64,000 nt of DNA from an uncultured Muribaculaceae bacterium (GTDB taxonomy: Bacteria; Bacteroidota; Bacteroidia; Bacteroidales; Muribaculaceae): assembly GCA_910577315.1 (NCBI GenBank), contig CAJTME010000001.1, positions 1 through 64,000 on the forward strand, given 5' to 3'. Positions 28,041 to 36,907 of this stretch are shown here, in pieces. The notes under the pieces are model-generated. The model worked only from the letters and a program-made list of their open reading frames with translations. It had not been told where the DNA came from and did not search any database. Every line of letters starts with the position of its first letter. The first letter of the stretch is position 1. The translations under genes and the position numbers were made by a program.

Positions 28041-28125
28041 ATACACCTCCCAAAGAAGCCTGAATTGGCGGTCTGCTCCAATGGGAAGTGTATCGTAATG
28101 TCTTTTGAATTAACGTGACCGCCAA
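28041..28125 (-). ncRNA. Structured 5' leader of the P63C gene with interlocked stems (possible H-type pseudoknot)
   Basis: Two long stems interleave. Stem 1 is 9 bp (28117-28125 with 28065-28073, perfect). Stem 2 is 12 bp (28082-28093 with 28041-28052, one G-U wobble). In RNA order the arms are S1-5', S2-5', S1-3', S2-3', the topology of an H-type pseudoknot, with loops of 23, 8 and 12 nt. The last arm ends 19 nt before the start codon. A cis-regulatory role is inferred. I do not match it to a known riboswitch. Confidence 0.65.
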
Positions 28126-28143
28126 GAAACGTCATTTACAATG

Positions 28144-28174
28144 CAAATATACGAAATTTTTTCAGCTTTGTCAA
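28144..28174 (-). promoter_or_regulatory. Promoter of the P63C gene
   Basis: Minus-strand TTG (28174-28172), 20-nt spacer, TATATTTG (28151-28144). Transcription should start near 28137, giving a leader of about 115 nt. Confidence 0.8.
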
Positions 28175-28252
28175 CTTTTTTGCTTAATTTTTACATTAAT
28201 TCTTTTACAGCAAAGTCCGGCAGGCAGCCCTTTGCAGATGGAAAAGTGAAGA

Positions 28253-28284
28253 TTTGGCTATTAAACCAAAAATCAGTAACTTTG
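28253..28284 (+). promoter_or_regulatory. Promoter of the six-hairpin glycosidase operon
   Basis: TTTG at 28253-28256, 20-nt spacer, TAACTTTG at 28277-28284, 30 nt before the ATG at 28315. Confidence 0.8.
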
Positions 28285-28314
28285 TCAAAACAATCAAAAT
28301 ACTGCTTATCCTAC

Positions 28315-30600
28315 ATGAAAACACCGCTTAAATTCTCAGCCATGGCCATCGCAGCCCTCGCATCGGCGGCAGGCGCACGAGCCGACATCATCGCTACGGA
28401 CGCTTACCGATGGCATGGCGACACCATCAGCCAGGCGGAATATTTCGCCACCTCGCCCGACGGCATGAGCCTTATCTCCACCTACTCGGCCCAGCCCGGA
28501 TATTTCATGCCCATAAACAAAGAGTGGAAGGTAAAAAACGACATTTCATCATATCCGCAACTGTCGACCCCAAACAAGCTGCACACCGCAATCTACAATC
28601 TCGGCCTTGACGAGATGGTCAACGCCGTAGAACCCGACACCACCCTGCGCACCGGCAAGGAGTGGGCCGGGGTGTGGACCCGCGACGTGTCGTACTCCAT
28701 CCTGCTCTCGATGGCCTACATGCAGCCCGAGGCATCGAAAATATCGCTGATGAAGAAGGTGACGCCGACGGGACGCATCGTACAGGACACCGGCAGCGGC
28801 GGCGCGTGGCCGATAAGTTCCGACCGCATGATATGGGCTCTGGCCGCATACGAGGTCTATAAGGTGACCGGCGACCGCCAGTGGCTTGAATACATCTACC
28901 CAATCATCGCCAACTCGATTGCCGACGATGAAAAAATCACCCATACGCCCGGCGGACTGGTAAAGGGCGAGACATCGTTCATCGACTGGCGCGAGCAGAG
29001 CTATCCGAAATGGATGCAGACCGCCGACATATACCGTTCGGAAGCCCTCGGAACATCAATCGTGCACGCCCAGGCCTACCGCGTGCTTGCCGAAATCGCA
29101 ACTGAACTCGGCCAAAAGGCTGCCGCAAAGGAATACGGGGCCAAGGCCGACGCCCTTGCCGAGGCAATCAACAGCGAGCTGTGGATGGACGACAAGGGAT
29201 ATTACGCCATGTATAACTATGGCCGCAATTTCCCGATACTCAATCCGCGCGCTGAAACCCTGGGCGAGTCGCTCGCGGTGTTATACGACATCGCGCCGGC
29301 CGACCGCGCCCGCGCAATCACCGAAAACAATCCCACCACTCCGTTCGGTGCGGCTATCTTCTTCCCGCAGATAGCCGACATGCCCCCCTACCACAACAAC
29401 TCGCTATGGCCATGGGTGGGAGCTTACTGGGCCCTGGCCAACGCCAAGGCCGGTAACGAACAGGGACTGCTCGAAGCCATCGGCGCCGTGTTCCGCCCCG
29501 CCGCTCTGTTCACCACCAACAAGGAGAATTTCGTGCTTGACAACGGCGACATCGCCACCGAGCTTAACTCGTCGAACATGCTGTGGTGCCTGGCCGGCAA
29601 TCTCGCCATCACCCAGCGCATCCTTTTCGGCATAACGTTCGAGAAAGACGGCCTCGCTTTTCACCCCGTGGTTCCGAAAGCCCTGGCCGAGACCAGAACC
29701 CTCTCAAACTTTCCCTATCGCAAGGCCACGCTAAACATCACCGTAAAGGGATACGGCAACCAAATCAAGGACTTCACGCTCAACGGACGCAAACACGAGC
29801 CGTTCCTTCCCGCCGACATAAAAGGCACGAACGACATCGTCATCACCCTCGCCGACAATGAGTTCGAGCCGATGAAGGTGAACCGCACCGCCAACGTCAA
29901 GGCCCCCCTCACACCCATCGCCCGCCTGAGCCACTCGCCCGAACTGGCCGCCCAGGGCGTCCCGGCAAACAACCTGCTCGAATGGAATCCCATCGAGTAT
30001 ATCGGCCACTATAAGGTATTGCGAGACGGAAAGGTCGTGGCCGAGACGCGCGAGACATCATACGCCGCCACCGTGCCGGGCGAATATCAGGTAATCGGTG
30101 TCAGCGAAGGCGGCATTGAATCGTTCGCCTCCGAACCTCTCGACAATTTCGAGACGACCGTAATCGAGATGCCCGGCGAAACCGCCGCAATGGTATCGCC
30201 CGAGGTGAGCTACCAGCCCGCCAAGCCCATCAGCGGCTATCACGGCGGATTTGTGGAAGTGGACCATTCCACCAAACCGGTCACCGTCGACCTCAACATC
30301 GACGCCGACGGCACATATGCCATCTCGGCGGTCTATGCCAACGGCAACGGCCCCGTCAACACCGAAAACAAGTGCGCCATCCGCACCATCGAGATTGACG
30401 GCACCCCCGCCGGCACCATCGTCATGCCCCACCGAGGCGTGGCCAACTGGAACGACTGGGGACGCACCAACACCGTGCAGACTGACCTCGCCAAAGGCAC
30501 TCACAAACTCGCCATAACATTCCGTCCTGAGGACGAAAACATGAACCTCAAGACCAACCATGCGCTCATCGACCGCATCATAATCAAAAAAATCAAATGA
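28315..30600 (+). CDS. Secreted six-hairpin glycosidase with C-terminal carbohydrate-binding-like domain
   Basis: The 761-residue protein starts with a signal peptide (MKTPLKFSAMAIAALASAAG). The main domain looks like an (alpha/alpha)6 barrel: WAGVWTRDVSYSILLSMAYM (about residue 118), repeated helices, and HNNSLWPWVGAYWALANAK. Such barrels occur in families including GH15, GH63 and GH78; I cannot assign the exact family or substrate. The last ~150 residues (GYHGGFVEVDHS...IDRIIIKKIK) resemble a CBM6/CBM35-like beta-sandwich, preceded by a fibronectin-like linker. The stop overlaps the next gene's ATG, so the downstream protein is translationally coupled and may act with it. Confidence 0.78.
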   Translation: MKTPLKFSAMAIAALASAAGARADIIATDAYRWHGDTISQAEYFATSPDGMSLISTYSAQPGYFMPINKEWKVKNDISSYPQLSTPNKLHTAIYNLGLDEMVNAVEPDTTLRTGKEWAGVWTRDVSYSILLSMAYMQPEASKISLMKKVTPTGRIVQDTGSGGAWPISSDRMIWALAAYEVYKVTGDRQWLEYIYPIIANSIADDEKITHTPGGLVKGETSFIDWREQSYPKWMQTADIYRSEALGTSIVHAQAYRVLAEIATELGQKAAAKEYGAKADALAEAINSELWMDDKGYYAMYNYGRNFPILNPRAETLGESLAVLYDIAPADRARAITENNPTTPFGAAIFFPQIADMPPYHNNSLWPWVGAYWALANAKAGNEQGLLEAIGAVFRPAALFTTNKENFVLDNGDIATELNSSNMLWCLAGNLAITQRILFGITFEKDGLAFHPVVPKALAETRTLSNFPYRKATLNITVKGYGNQIKDFTLNGRKHEPFLPADIKGTNDIVITLADNEFEPMKVNRTANVKAPLTPIARLSHSPELAAQGVPANNLLEWNPIEYIGHYKVLRDGKVVAETRETSYAATVPGEYQVIGVSEGGIESFASEPLDNFETTVIEMPGETAAMVSPEVSYQPAKPISGYHGGFVEVDHSTKPVTVDLNIDADGTYAISAVYANGNGPVNTENKCAIRTIEIDGTPAGTIVMPHRGVANWNDWGRTNTVQTDLAKGTHKLAITFRPEDENMNLKTNHALIDRIIIKKIK

Positions 30601-31094
30601 AAAAGATTCTGACATTAATCGCAGCGGTGGCCATCGGCGCCATCGCTTTCGCCCAGGTTAACATCACCAAGGTTGACAAAGTCGCTCCCACCGACGAGAT
30701 ATTCATGGACATGGCCGTGACGGCTGCCCAACAGGCCATCGCATCGGGCCAGAAGGCGGCGGGCGCCGTCGTAATCCTCAACGGAGCATGGAAAGCGACC
30801 GGCACACCCTCGGCAACAGCCACGGCCGAGGAGAACGCCATCACCAAAAGCCGCCGCACGAACCTTGCCGGCGCCAGCATCTATACCGTTAACCAGCCCA
30901 CCACCGCCGCCCTCAACGCAATCATGAAGGCAGGCGTGGACGTGGTGTTCTTCGTCAATCCGTCATCTGACGCCGTGGCCGCAGGGGTGTATCCCGCCGA
31001 GGCATACGACCCCGCCGGGCTCGACACCACACTCACCCCGGTCCCCGTCATGCAACTGCACTACGCCCCAGCCACCCAGCTGCTGAAAAAGTAA
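30597..31094 (+). CDS. Secreted protein with degenerate cytidine/guanine-deaminase-like fold
   Basis: The 165-residue product has a signal peptide (MKKILTLIAAVAIGAIAFAQ). The rest aligns by eye with the deaminase superfamily (TadA, guanine deaminase): FMDMAVTAAQQAIASGQ, AAGAVVILNG, TAEENAI in place of HAExxAI, and QPTTAALNAI in place of EPCPMCxGAI. All three zinc ligands are replaced (His to Thr76, Cys to Thr102 and Ala105), while the catalytic-position Glu78 remains. It should be an inactive, exported pseudo-deaminase. The four-base overlap with the glycosidase gene shows coupling. The function is unknown. Confidence 0.65.
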   Translation: MKKILTLIAAVAIGAIAFAQVNITKVDKVAPTDEIFMDMAVTAAQQAIASGQKAAGAVVILNGAWKATGTPSATATAEENAITKSRRTNLAGASIYTVNQPTTAALNAIMKAGVDVVFFVNPSSDAVAAGVYPAEAYDPAGLDTTLTPVPVMQLHYAPATQLLKK

Positions 31095-31098
31095 AAAA

Positions 31099-31154
31099 GG
31101 TACAGGGACGAAAAAAAAGGAAGCCATGGCTTCCTTTTTTTTCGTCCCTGTACC
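31099..31154. terminator. 56-bp perfect palindrome acting as bidirectional terminator
   Basis: Bases 31099-31126 are the exact reverse complement of 31127-31154, with an internal A8/T8 block and a central CCATGG. It terminates the plus-strand operon (T8 after the inner GGAAGCC/GGCTTCC hairpin) and the minus-strand tRNA-Arg. The right arm reaches four bases into the tRNA 3' end. Confidence 0.85.
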
Positions 31155-31222
31155 CCGAAGGAGAATCGAACTCCTATCAAAAGTTTAGGAAACTTCTATT
31201 CTATCCGTTGAACTATCGGGGC
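31151..31222 (-). tRNA. tRNA-Arg (anticodon CCT)
   Basis: The minus strand has acceptor GCCCCGA pairing with TCGGGGT, D arm, anticodon stem-loop with loop TTCCTAA (anticodon CCT, for AGG), and T loop TCGATTC. The discriminator is A and CCA is not encoded. It is read convergently with the glycosidase operon. Confidence 0.9.
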
Positions 31223-31229
31223 GATGGTG

Positions 31230-31259
31230 CAAAGGTACGACTTTTTTTTTAATGCACAA
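31230..31259 (-). promoter_or_regulatory. Promoter of tRNA-Arg
   Basis: Minus-strand TTG (31259-31257), 19-nt spacer, TACCTTTG (31237-31230), immediately upstream of the tRNA. Confidence 0.75.
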
Positions 31260-31277
31260 TCATGGGACCGCGATAAT

Positions 31278-33281
31278 TCACCCGAGCAGGGCGAGCGCCG
31301 ACTGGGCGAGCGCGGTTTTGGTGACGATATGGTCCTGGACCATCTTCACGAACGGATCCGCATCGAACTGGCCGCGGACACTGACAAAATCGTTATCGGC
31401 CTCGCCGGTGGGATCGTCGATTCCGAAGCCTGTGCGGGACTGGAGCGAATATTCCTTGCGGGCATCGTCGAGGAGCATGTGGTTGAGAGCCGTGACGCTG
31501 TCAAGCCAGCGGGTGATGATGGCGCGCACGTCGTCGCGGGTAATCTCGTCGACGTTCTTTCCGCACCATTCCTTGAGATGGTCGGCGACCCAGGTCCATT
31601 CCATGTCGTAATACGCCGAATGAATCTGTTTCCAACGGTTTTCGAGTTCGGAGAGCGTCGATATGCGTCCGGCGGCAATATCGTCGGCGAGGCGGTCGAC
31701 CTCGCTCTTGGGCGCGAACATGCCGCATATATCAACCCATTTGCCTTTACCGGCGGGATTGGTGGGACGCAGGATGGCGCGCAGTTCCCCGTCGGAGGCG
31801 ACATGGCGGTCGCCAAGGCGGTGAATGACTGAATTTCCCATGAACTTGTCGATGGCCATGCCGTAATACTCACGGCCACGGCGCAACGCGCGAGCGTCGA
31901 TTGTCATGGCCTGGAACGCGAAACGTTCGGCGGTGGCGCCGGCTGTACGTTCAAGATCGTTCAGGAGCTTTATGCCGGCCATCATCTTGCCGACCGTGTA
32001 GGGGCTGAGGAGGTTGAAGTTGATGGAATCCAACTGATCGGCATCCTTGCGTTTGTCGCGACGGGGCCACTTCTGTGCGTCGCGTATGGTGCCGACGCTG
32101 CGCAGGTTTACACCGGGCACGAGGAACGATTCGTTGCGGTTCTCGATGAGGTAGGAGAACGGCAGTTTGGAGGTGTCGGGGTGATTTACGTGACGGCCCA
32201 TGACGAGAGAAAACGCGCCGATTTTCGCTGGCCATAGGATATAGGAATCGCTGGTGGTTTTAGAACCGCGCTCCACGACACCCTGGTGAATCGGGCCAAG
32301 CTTATACATGTGGTTGCTCTGGTTTGAGCCCGAGCCGGCGTTCAGGAACGAGAATATTCCGGCGATAAGCAGGCTGGACTTGTGCATCGTCACCGTGTAG
32401 GGACCGCCGAAAATAGCGGCTGCCTCGCCGTTCTCGCAATTGCAGTTGGCAAAGAAGAGAGAATCGTGGGCTGAGAAAAGATGAGACAGCACCGAAGCCT
32501 GGCCAACAAAGCAGTGATGCACCACGGCGCCGTCGTCGACACGGCTACCCGAAGCAAAAACGAAGCCCGCGGCAATCACGTCGCGTCCCACAGTGACGGG
32601 GTCGGACTCAGACGAGGCTATCGAGCCGTCCTTGAGGCGGGTGGCACCCTTGATGCGGGCATAGTCGCCGATGTTCACGTTGGTGATGGTGCCGCAGTTT
32701 GTCAGCTCGGCATTGCACCCCACCCGACCACGTTGGCCCAGCAGGCTGTCGGCATGCTCCTTGACCATCCCAACCAGGCGGCCAACCATCTCAGGATGGT
32801 GACGGTACATGGCGATGAGATATGCGGTCTGGGCCGACATGCGTTCGTAGACAGGCACCTCGCGGCCGCCGGTCTCGTTGAGGACGGACACCTCGGTGCC
32901 GATGCCGAAAGTTGAGTCGAGCGTGCCGACAAGGCTGTCGATATTGTCGATATATACACCGTCGGCAATATCATAATTGGCGATATAATTGGCGACATGG
33001 CGGATAAACACGCCATCACCGACCGTGACATTGTGGAGGGTCACGTCGGAAATGAGCGAATTGCGGGTAAGGCCTCCGGGACGCTGGAAGGTTCCGTCAA
33101 GACGCCCGATGCGCACATCGCCGGAAAATTCGACATTGCTGAGGCGCGATGTGTCAAAAGGGCCTTCGGGCACTTCGACACGCGTCCAGTCAACGGCCAC
33201 ACACCCGCGGGCCATGAGTTCATTTATTTCCTGTTCGGAAAGACGGCGGTACACCTTGCCGTCAGACACATGTTTGGTCAT
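31278..33281 (-). CDS. DUF4954 family protein (left-handed beta-helix-like)
   Basis: The 667-residue cytoplasmic protein matches the DUF4954 family, common in Bacteroidetes and spirochaetes. Its middle part has hexapeptide-like turns (NCGTITNVNIGDYARIKGATRLKDG region) typical of left-handed beta-helices as in sugar acyltransferases and nucleotidyltransferases, and HVNHPDTSKLPFSYLIE is well conserved. No catalytic function is established. ATG 33281 (MTKHVSDGKVYRRL) is preferred to an upstream ATG at 33323, which lies inside the promoter. Confidence 0.8.
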   Translation of the reverse strand: MTKHVSDGKVYRRLSEQEINELMARGCVAVDWTRVEVPEGPFDTSRLSNVEFSGDVRIGRLDGTFQRPGGLTRNSLISDVTLHNVTVGDGVFIRHVANYIANYDIADGVYIDNIDSLVGTLDSTFGIGTEVSVLNETGGREVPVYERMSAQTAYLIAMYRHHPEMVGRLVGMVKEHADSLLGQRGRVGCNAELTNCGTITNVNIGDYARIKGATRLKDGSIASSESDPVTVGRDVIAAGFVFASGSRVDDGAVVHHCFVGQASVLSHLFSAHDSLFFANCNCENGEAAAIFGGPYTVTMHKSSLLIAGIFSFLNAGSGSNQSNHMYKLGPIHQGVVERGSKTTSDSYILWPAKIGAFSLVMGRHVNHPDTSKLPFSYLIENRNESFLVPGVNLRSVGTIRDAQKWPRRDKRKDADQLDSINFNLLSPYTVGKMMAGIKLLNDLERTAGATAERFAFQAMTIDARALRRGREYYGMAIDKFMGNSVIHRLGDRHVASDGELRAILRPTNPAGKGKWVDICGMFAPKSEVDRLADDIAAGRISTLSELENRWKQIHSAYYDMEWTWVADHLKEWCGKNVDEITRDDVRAIITRWLDSVTALNHMLLDDARKEYSLQSRTGFGIDDPTGEADNDFVSVRGQFDADPFVKMVQDHIVTKTALAQSALALLG

Positions 33282-33320
33282 GAAAAATAACGTTGTTAGT
33301 AGGTGATTGAAAATCCGCTG

Positions 33321-33351
33321 CAAAGTTAATGAAAAACGCCAATTCCCGCAA
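33321..33351 (-). promoter_or_regulatory. Promoter of the DUF4954 gene
   Basis: Minus-strand TTG (33351-33349), 20-nt spacer, TAACTTTG (33328-33321). The TTG lies in the loop of the upstream terminator hairpin. Confidence 0.8.
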
Positions 33352-33380
33352 CAACCTCACAATCATTGTCGGGAATTGGC
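33338..33380 (-). terminator. Terminator of the ABC-2/TolC export operon
   Basis: An 11-bp perfect stem (33338-33348 with 33370-33380) is followed on the minus strand by GTTTTTC. It ends the exporter operon just before the DUF4954 promoter. Confidence 0.75.
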
Positions 33381-33406
33381 TGTATGTCATGCGTGGCCAC
33401 AAACGG

Positions 33407-34654
33407 TCAGGCCGGCACGTTAATGTCTGATTTCACCCGGCGTGTATGCGAAGCGGCGGAGTAGCGTGCGACGGCCCAGGACACTATGAAATAGGCTGCC
33501 GTAAGAATCCACAGCATCAGGTATGGATGAGTTGTCTCGCCCAGGGTGGAGCCGTTGGCGTTTATGCGGATGAAACCTTCAACGCCCCAAGTCGCGGGTA
33601 CGAGGTTGCCGAGCCATGTCCAGAAGCCGTTCATGGCATAACGGGGCCATGTCAGGCCGGAGAGGAAGAGGAACACTACCGACGTGAACACCACCACAAG
33701 AAATCCGCTCTCGCGCTCGGTGCACAGGCCGCTCACTGCCTGGCCGAACATGGCGCTGCCCAGGAGGAACGGAACGAGGAAAAGGGCGTAGTCGACAGGA
33801 TTGCCTACGTGCGGAAGGCTGAACATCTCGGGCAGCCAGCGCACGACATAGATGGCAAGGGGTATGTAAAGCACGAAATAGCACAATGTCTTGCCCCATA
33901 TAGCCGCCGACACAGGCACGTCCTGAATCTGCGTGGGGTCGATGCCTCCGTTCCGACGCCTGCGCTCACGTGAGGTTCCGGCAAGCATGCAGATGCCGAG
34001 CACCATGCTCTGCTGGAGAATGAGAATCAGCACACCGGGCATAACAAACGATGCGAAGCCCTGCGTGGGGTCGCCGATAAAGTTGTTGTGCGACTCCACC
34101 GGGAGGCCGCCGTCAAGCCCGAGCGCCGACGCTCCCATTGTGGCGAGGCGCGTCGAGGTGACATCACCGGCCACCTTCAGCTGAAGGTCGGTGAGGGTGG
34201 ACAAAAGGGTGCGGTAGCGGAGAAGGAGGCTCATCTGCATGTAGACAGGTACGGTGGCCTGCTCGCCTCGACCGAGGCTGCGGGCATAGTCGGCGGGAAT
34301 CTCAACAATTGCGAACACCTTGTTCTGCCCGAACAGATCCTTTGCCTCGGCCATGTTGGAGCAGTTGGCATAAACCTCGACCGAAGGGGCGGCCGAAATA
34401 GACTGCACCAGCGAGCGGCTGTCGGCCGTGCGCGACAGGTCGACGACGGCTATCGGCATGTCGGTTATCACCTCTGGATTGTAGATAAGAGTGTAGATGA
34501 TGGGATAACCGAGCGGCAAAGCGATGAAGAACAGCATCACGCCAAGGTCGCTGAAAATGTTGGACCACTCGCGGCGGAACACCCTGGCCATGGCGTCAAA
34601 CCAGCCGGATATTCCGCGCCGGGGACGGCGGTATGTTGAGTCGGTGCTTTTCAT
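33407..34654 (-). CDS. ABC-2 type transporter permease (second subunit)
   Basis: The 415-residue inner-membrane protein has one N-terminal membrane helix (GVMLFFIALPLGYPIIYTLI), a large extracytoplasmic domain (MPIAVVDLSRTADSRS) and a cluster of C-terminal helices, the layout of YhhJ/YbhR-type ABC-2 permeases. It begins one base after the stop of its paralogous neighbour, so coupling is tight. The longer frame upstream would overlap that gene. No ATP-binding subunit is encoded nearby. Confidence 0.87.
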   Translation of the reverse strand: MKSTDSTYRRPRRGISGWFDAMARVFRREWSNIFSDLGVMLFFIALPLGYPIIYTLIYNPEVITDMPIAVVDLSRTADSRSLVQSISAAPSVEVYANCSNMAEAKDLFGQNKVFAIVEIPADYARSLGRGEQATVPVYMQMSLLLRYRTLLSTLTDLQLKVAGDVTSTRLATMGASALGLDGGLPVESHNNFIGDPTQGFASFVMPGVLILILQQSMVLGICMLAGTSRERRRRNGGIDPTQIQDVPVSAAIWGKTLCYFVLYIPLAIYVVRWLPEMFSLPHVGNPVDYALFLVPFLLGSAMFGQAVSGLCTERESGFLVVVFTSVVFLFLSGLTWPRYAMNGFWTWLGNLVPATWGVEGFIRINANGSTLGETTHPYLMLWILTAAYFIVSWAVARYSAASHTRRVKSDINVPA

Positions 34655-34655
34655 A

Positions 34656-35816
34656 TCAGGGAACATAAACGGGATTGAGACAGGCTTTCTTGAGACGCCA
34701 CAGCAGCAGGCTGCACACCAGCGGGAATGCAATCAGCGCGGCAAAATATATGCGCGAGTACCACAGGGGGAAGGCGTTGAGAGCCGAGAAAATATAGATG
34801 AGGAACATGTAGCGGCAGGGGAACGCATAGCTGAATATGGCTATGGGACCGTACATGCTCTGCACCGGGAAAGAGAATCCGAGGAAGGAGAATGAGAGTA
34901 TGCCGCAGAGCGCCGCGAGAATCAGCGCCATGCGTGGATTGGGAACTATCGAACTGAACAGCAGTCCCATTGCCTGACATCCGATGATGAAAAGTTCCAT
35001 GGCAACCACCATCGCCCAGATGCTTCCGCAGGGGAAGTGACACCATCCGAACATCAGAGCCAGCAGAAACTGTCCGACAACACTCCACACGATAAAATGC
35101 GGCAGGAACTTACCGGCCACGGCCACAGCCATGTGACCACGCGCCGTCATTAGCCAATCGGGCGATGTGCCGTTCTTTATTTCCATAGTGATGGAGAACA
35201 CCGTCATCAGCATTATGAGCAATGCCACGGTGCCGAAGCAGAACGAAGGCACGAGATATATCGAATAGCTCATCCAGGGGTTGCCGATAGGATGATCCTG
35301 AACGGCCATCGGCTGGAGAAGCGGGTCGGTAAGTTCCGACGGCAAGCCGGCGCTGGCGAGCTTGCTTTTAACCATACCGGCGGCTGTGGTGACAGCCACA
35401 GTCTTGAATCCCTTGAAAGTGAGGGTACCAGGCACGAAATAAGTAAGGTTGTTGTAATATTCGAGAGTCGGTTTCTTTCCCGCTACGGCATCGCGCTCGA
35501 AATTAGCCGGGATGATGAAAAAACCGTATATCTCGCCCCGGCGAATCGAGGCCATGGCGTCGGAATAGCTTTCAAGTTCCTGGGAGATGTCGACCAGTTC
35601 AGTGGCGTTGAGGTTGCGGGTGATGGCACGCGACATTGGCGAATGGTCAAGGTCGACCACAGCCGTCGGCACTTTCAGCGGCAGGCCCGGATCGAGCAAG
35701 CCCACGAAAAAAAGGATGACGCTCACCGGCACCACAAGGGTCATGAGCAGGTACATCCTGCGCGAACCCATGCGGAGAATCTCACGGCGGACTGTTGGCC
35801 AAAATCCGATTTGCAT
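34656..35816 (-). CDS. ABC-2 type transporter permease (first subunit)
   Basis: A 386-residue YhhJ/YbhS-type permease: N-terminal helix (YLLMTLVVPVSVILFFVGLL), extracytoplasmic domain with PTAVVDLDHSPMSRAI, then five or six C-terminal helices. It pairs with the next gene, probably as a heterodimer, and with the HlyD and TolC proteins upstream to form an envelope-spanning exporter. ATG 35816 (MQIGFWPTVRREILRM) is the natural start. Confidence 0.87.
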   Translation of the reverse strand: MQIGFWPTVRREILRMGSRRMYLLMTLVVPVSVILFFVGLLDPGLPLKVPTAVVDLDHSPMSRAITRNLNATELVDISQELESYSDAMASIRRGEIYGFFIIPANFERDAVAGKKPTLEYYNNLTYFVPGTLTFKGFKTVAVTTAAGMVKSKLASAGLPSELTDPLLQPMAVQDHPIGNPWMSYSIYLVPSFCFGTVALLIMLMTVFSITMEIKNGTSPDWLMTARGHMAVAVAGKFLPHFIVWSVVGQFLLALMFGWCHFPCGSIWAMVVAMELFIIGCQAMGLLFSSIVPNPRMALILAALCGILSFSFLGFSFPVQSMYGPIAIFSYAFPCRYMFLIYIFSALNAFPLWYSRIYFAALIAFPLVCSLLLWRLKKACLNPVYVP

Positions 35817-35844
35817 TTTCAAGAGAGTGAACGGAATTACGAAT

Positions 35845-36852
35845 TTATTTCTTATACACAATGGTCATGCCTGGACGTAGACCGGGAACTTTTCCGACAG
35901 GGCGGGCCTTGATCTGGAAAGTCTTTGAATCCCACGAACCGGTCGATTTGGTGGAACGCCATGTCGCGTACGAACCCATATCGCGCACATAGTACACCTT
36001 GGCCTTGACGGTCTTTTGGTCGAGGGCAGGAATCATCACCTCAATCTCTTTTCCCATAGGGAGATCGTTGAGCAATTCCTCGCGGACGTTGAAGGTGATG
36101 TAACGGTCGTCGGCCTTCAGCAGGCTCATTATAGGCGAGCCGAGAGCGACAAGTTCGCCGGGCTCGGGATATATCACGTCAATGGTTCCGTCGGCAGGAG
36201 CGGTAAGATAGCTGTCGGCAAGCACGGCCTGAACCTGTGCAACACCTCCGCCGGCCGCCTGCACGAGGGCTGCGGTCGATTCCTTGTCTTCCTCCTGGGC
36301 GCCTGATTTTGCGAGCGACAGATTGCTCTCGGCGGTTGCCTTGGCGGCGACAGCGCCGTCATACGCGGCCTTTGCCTCGTCGCGTTTCTGTTCGGATATG
36401 ACGCCTTCCTTATACAGGTTCTCCATTCGGTCGTAGGTTTTCTTGGCTATCGTGACGGCGGCGTTTGCCTGGGCTACCATGTCGGCGGCAGCCTGGACAA
36501 TCTGCTTGCGGGTTCCGGCATCGACCTTGCGGTTCTGGGCACGCGCCACTTCCTGCATAGCCTCGGCCTCGGTGAGCTGGGCCTGGGCCACAGATGAATG
36601 TATGTGAACAAGGGTATCGCCGGCATGGACGCTGTCGCCTTCTTCCACGTAGAATTCCACGACACGGCCAGGCAGCTTGCCTGAAATGCGCACGGTGGTT
36701 CCCTCCACCTGCCCCTCGACAGTCTCGTCGGGATGGTTCAGAAACAGGAATCCGATGATGGCCACCACAGCGATGGCGACCACCACGATGCCCATGGTGA
36801 GGAGCAACGATTTCTCGGCCCGCTGCTCGGATGATTGAGAATTGCTGTTCAT
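35845..36852 (-). CDS. HlyD family periplasmic adaptor (membrane fusion) protein
   Basis: The 335-residue protein has one N-terminal membrane anchor (LLLTMGIVVVAIAVVAIIGFLFL shortened here to its core), a biotinyl-lipoyl-like half-motif (GRVVEFYVEEGDSVHAGD), a coiled-coil hairpin and a beta-barrel region. It links the inner-membrane permeases to the TolC-like channel. The adaptor resembles the YhiI/EmrA type. Gene order tolC, hlyD, two ABC-2 permeases is a common Bacteroidetes export operon; substrates are unknown. Confidence 0.9.
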   Translation of the reverse strand: MNSNSQSSEQRAEKSLLLTMGIVVVAIAVVAIIGFLFLNHPDETVEGQVEGTTVRISGKLPGRVVEFYVEEGDSVHAGDTLVHIHSSVAQAQLTEAEAMQEVARAQNRKVDAGTRKQIVQAAADMVAQANAAVTIAKKTYDRMENLYKEGVISEQKRDEAKAAYDGAVAAKATAESNLSLAKSGAQEEDKESTAALVQAAGGGVAQVQAVLADSYLTAPADGTIDVIYPEPGELVALGSPIMSLLKADDRYITFNVREELLNDLPMGKEIEVMIPALDQKTVKAKVYYVRDMGSYATWRSTKSTGSWDSKTFQIKARPVGKVPGLRPGMTIVYKK

Positions 36853-36907
36853 ATCTGTTTTATTAGAGTTTTTAAGTTTATGAATGGGGAGAAGGGAAGA
36901 TGGATTT

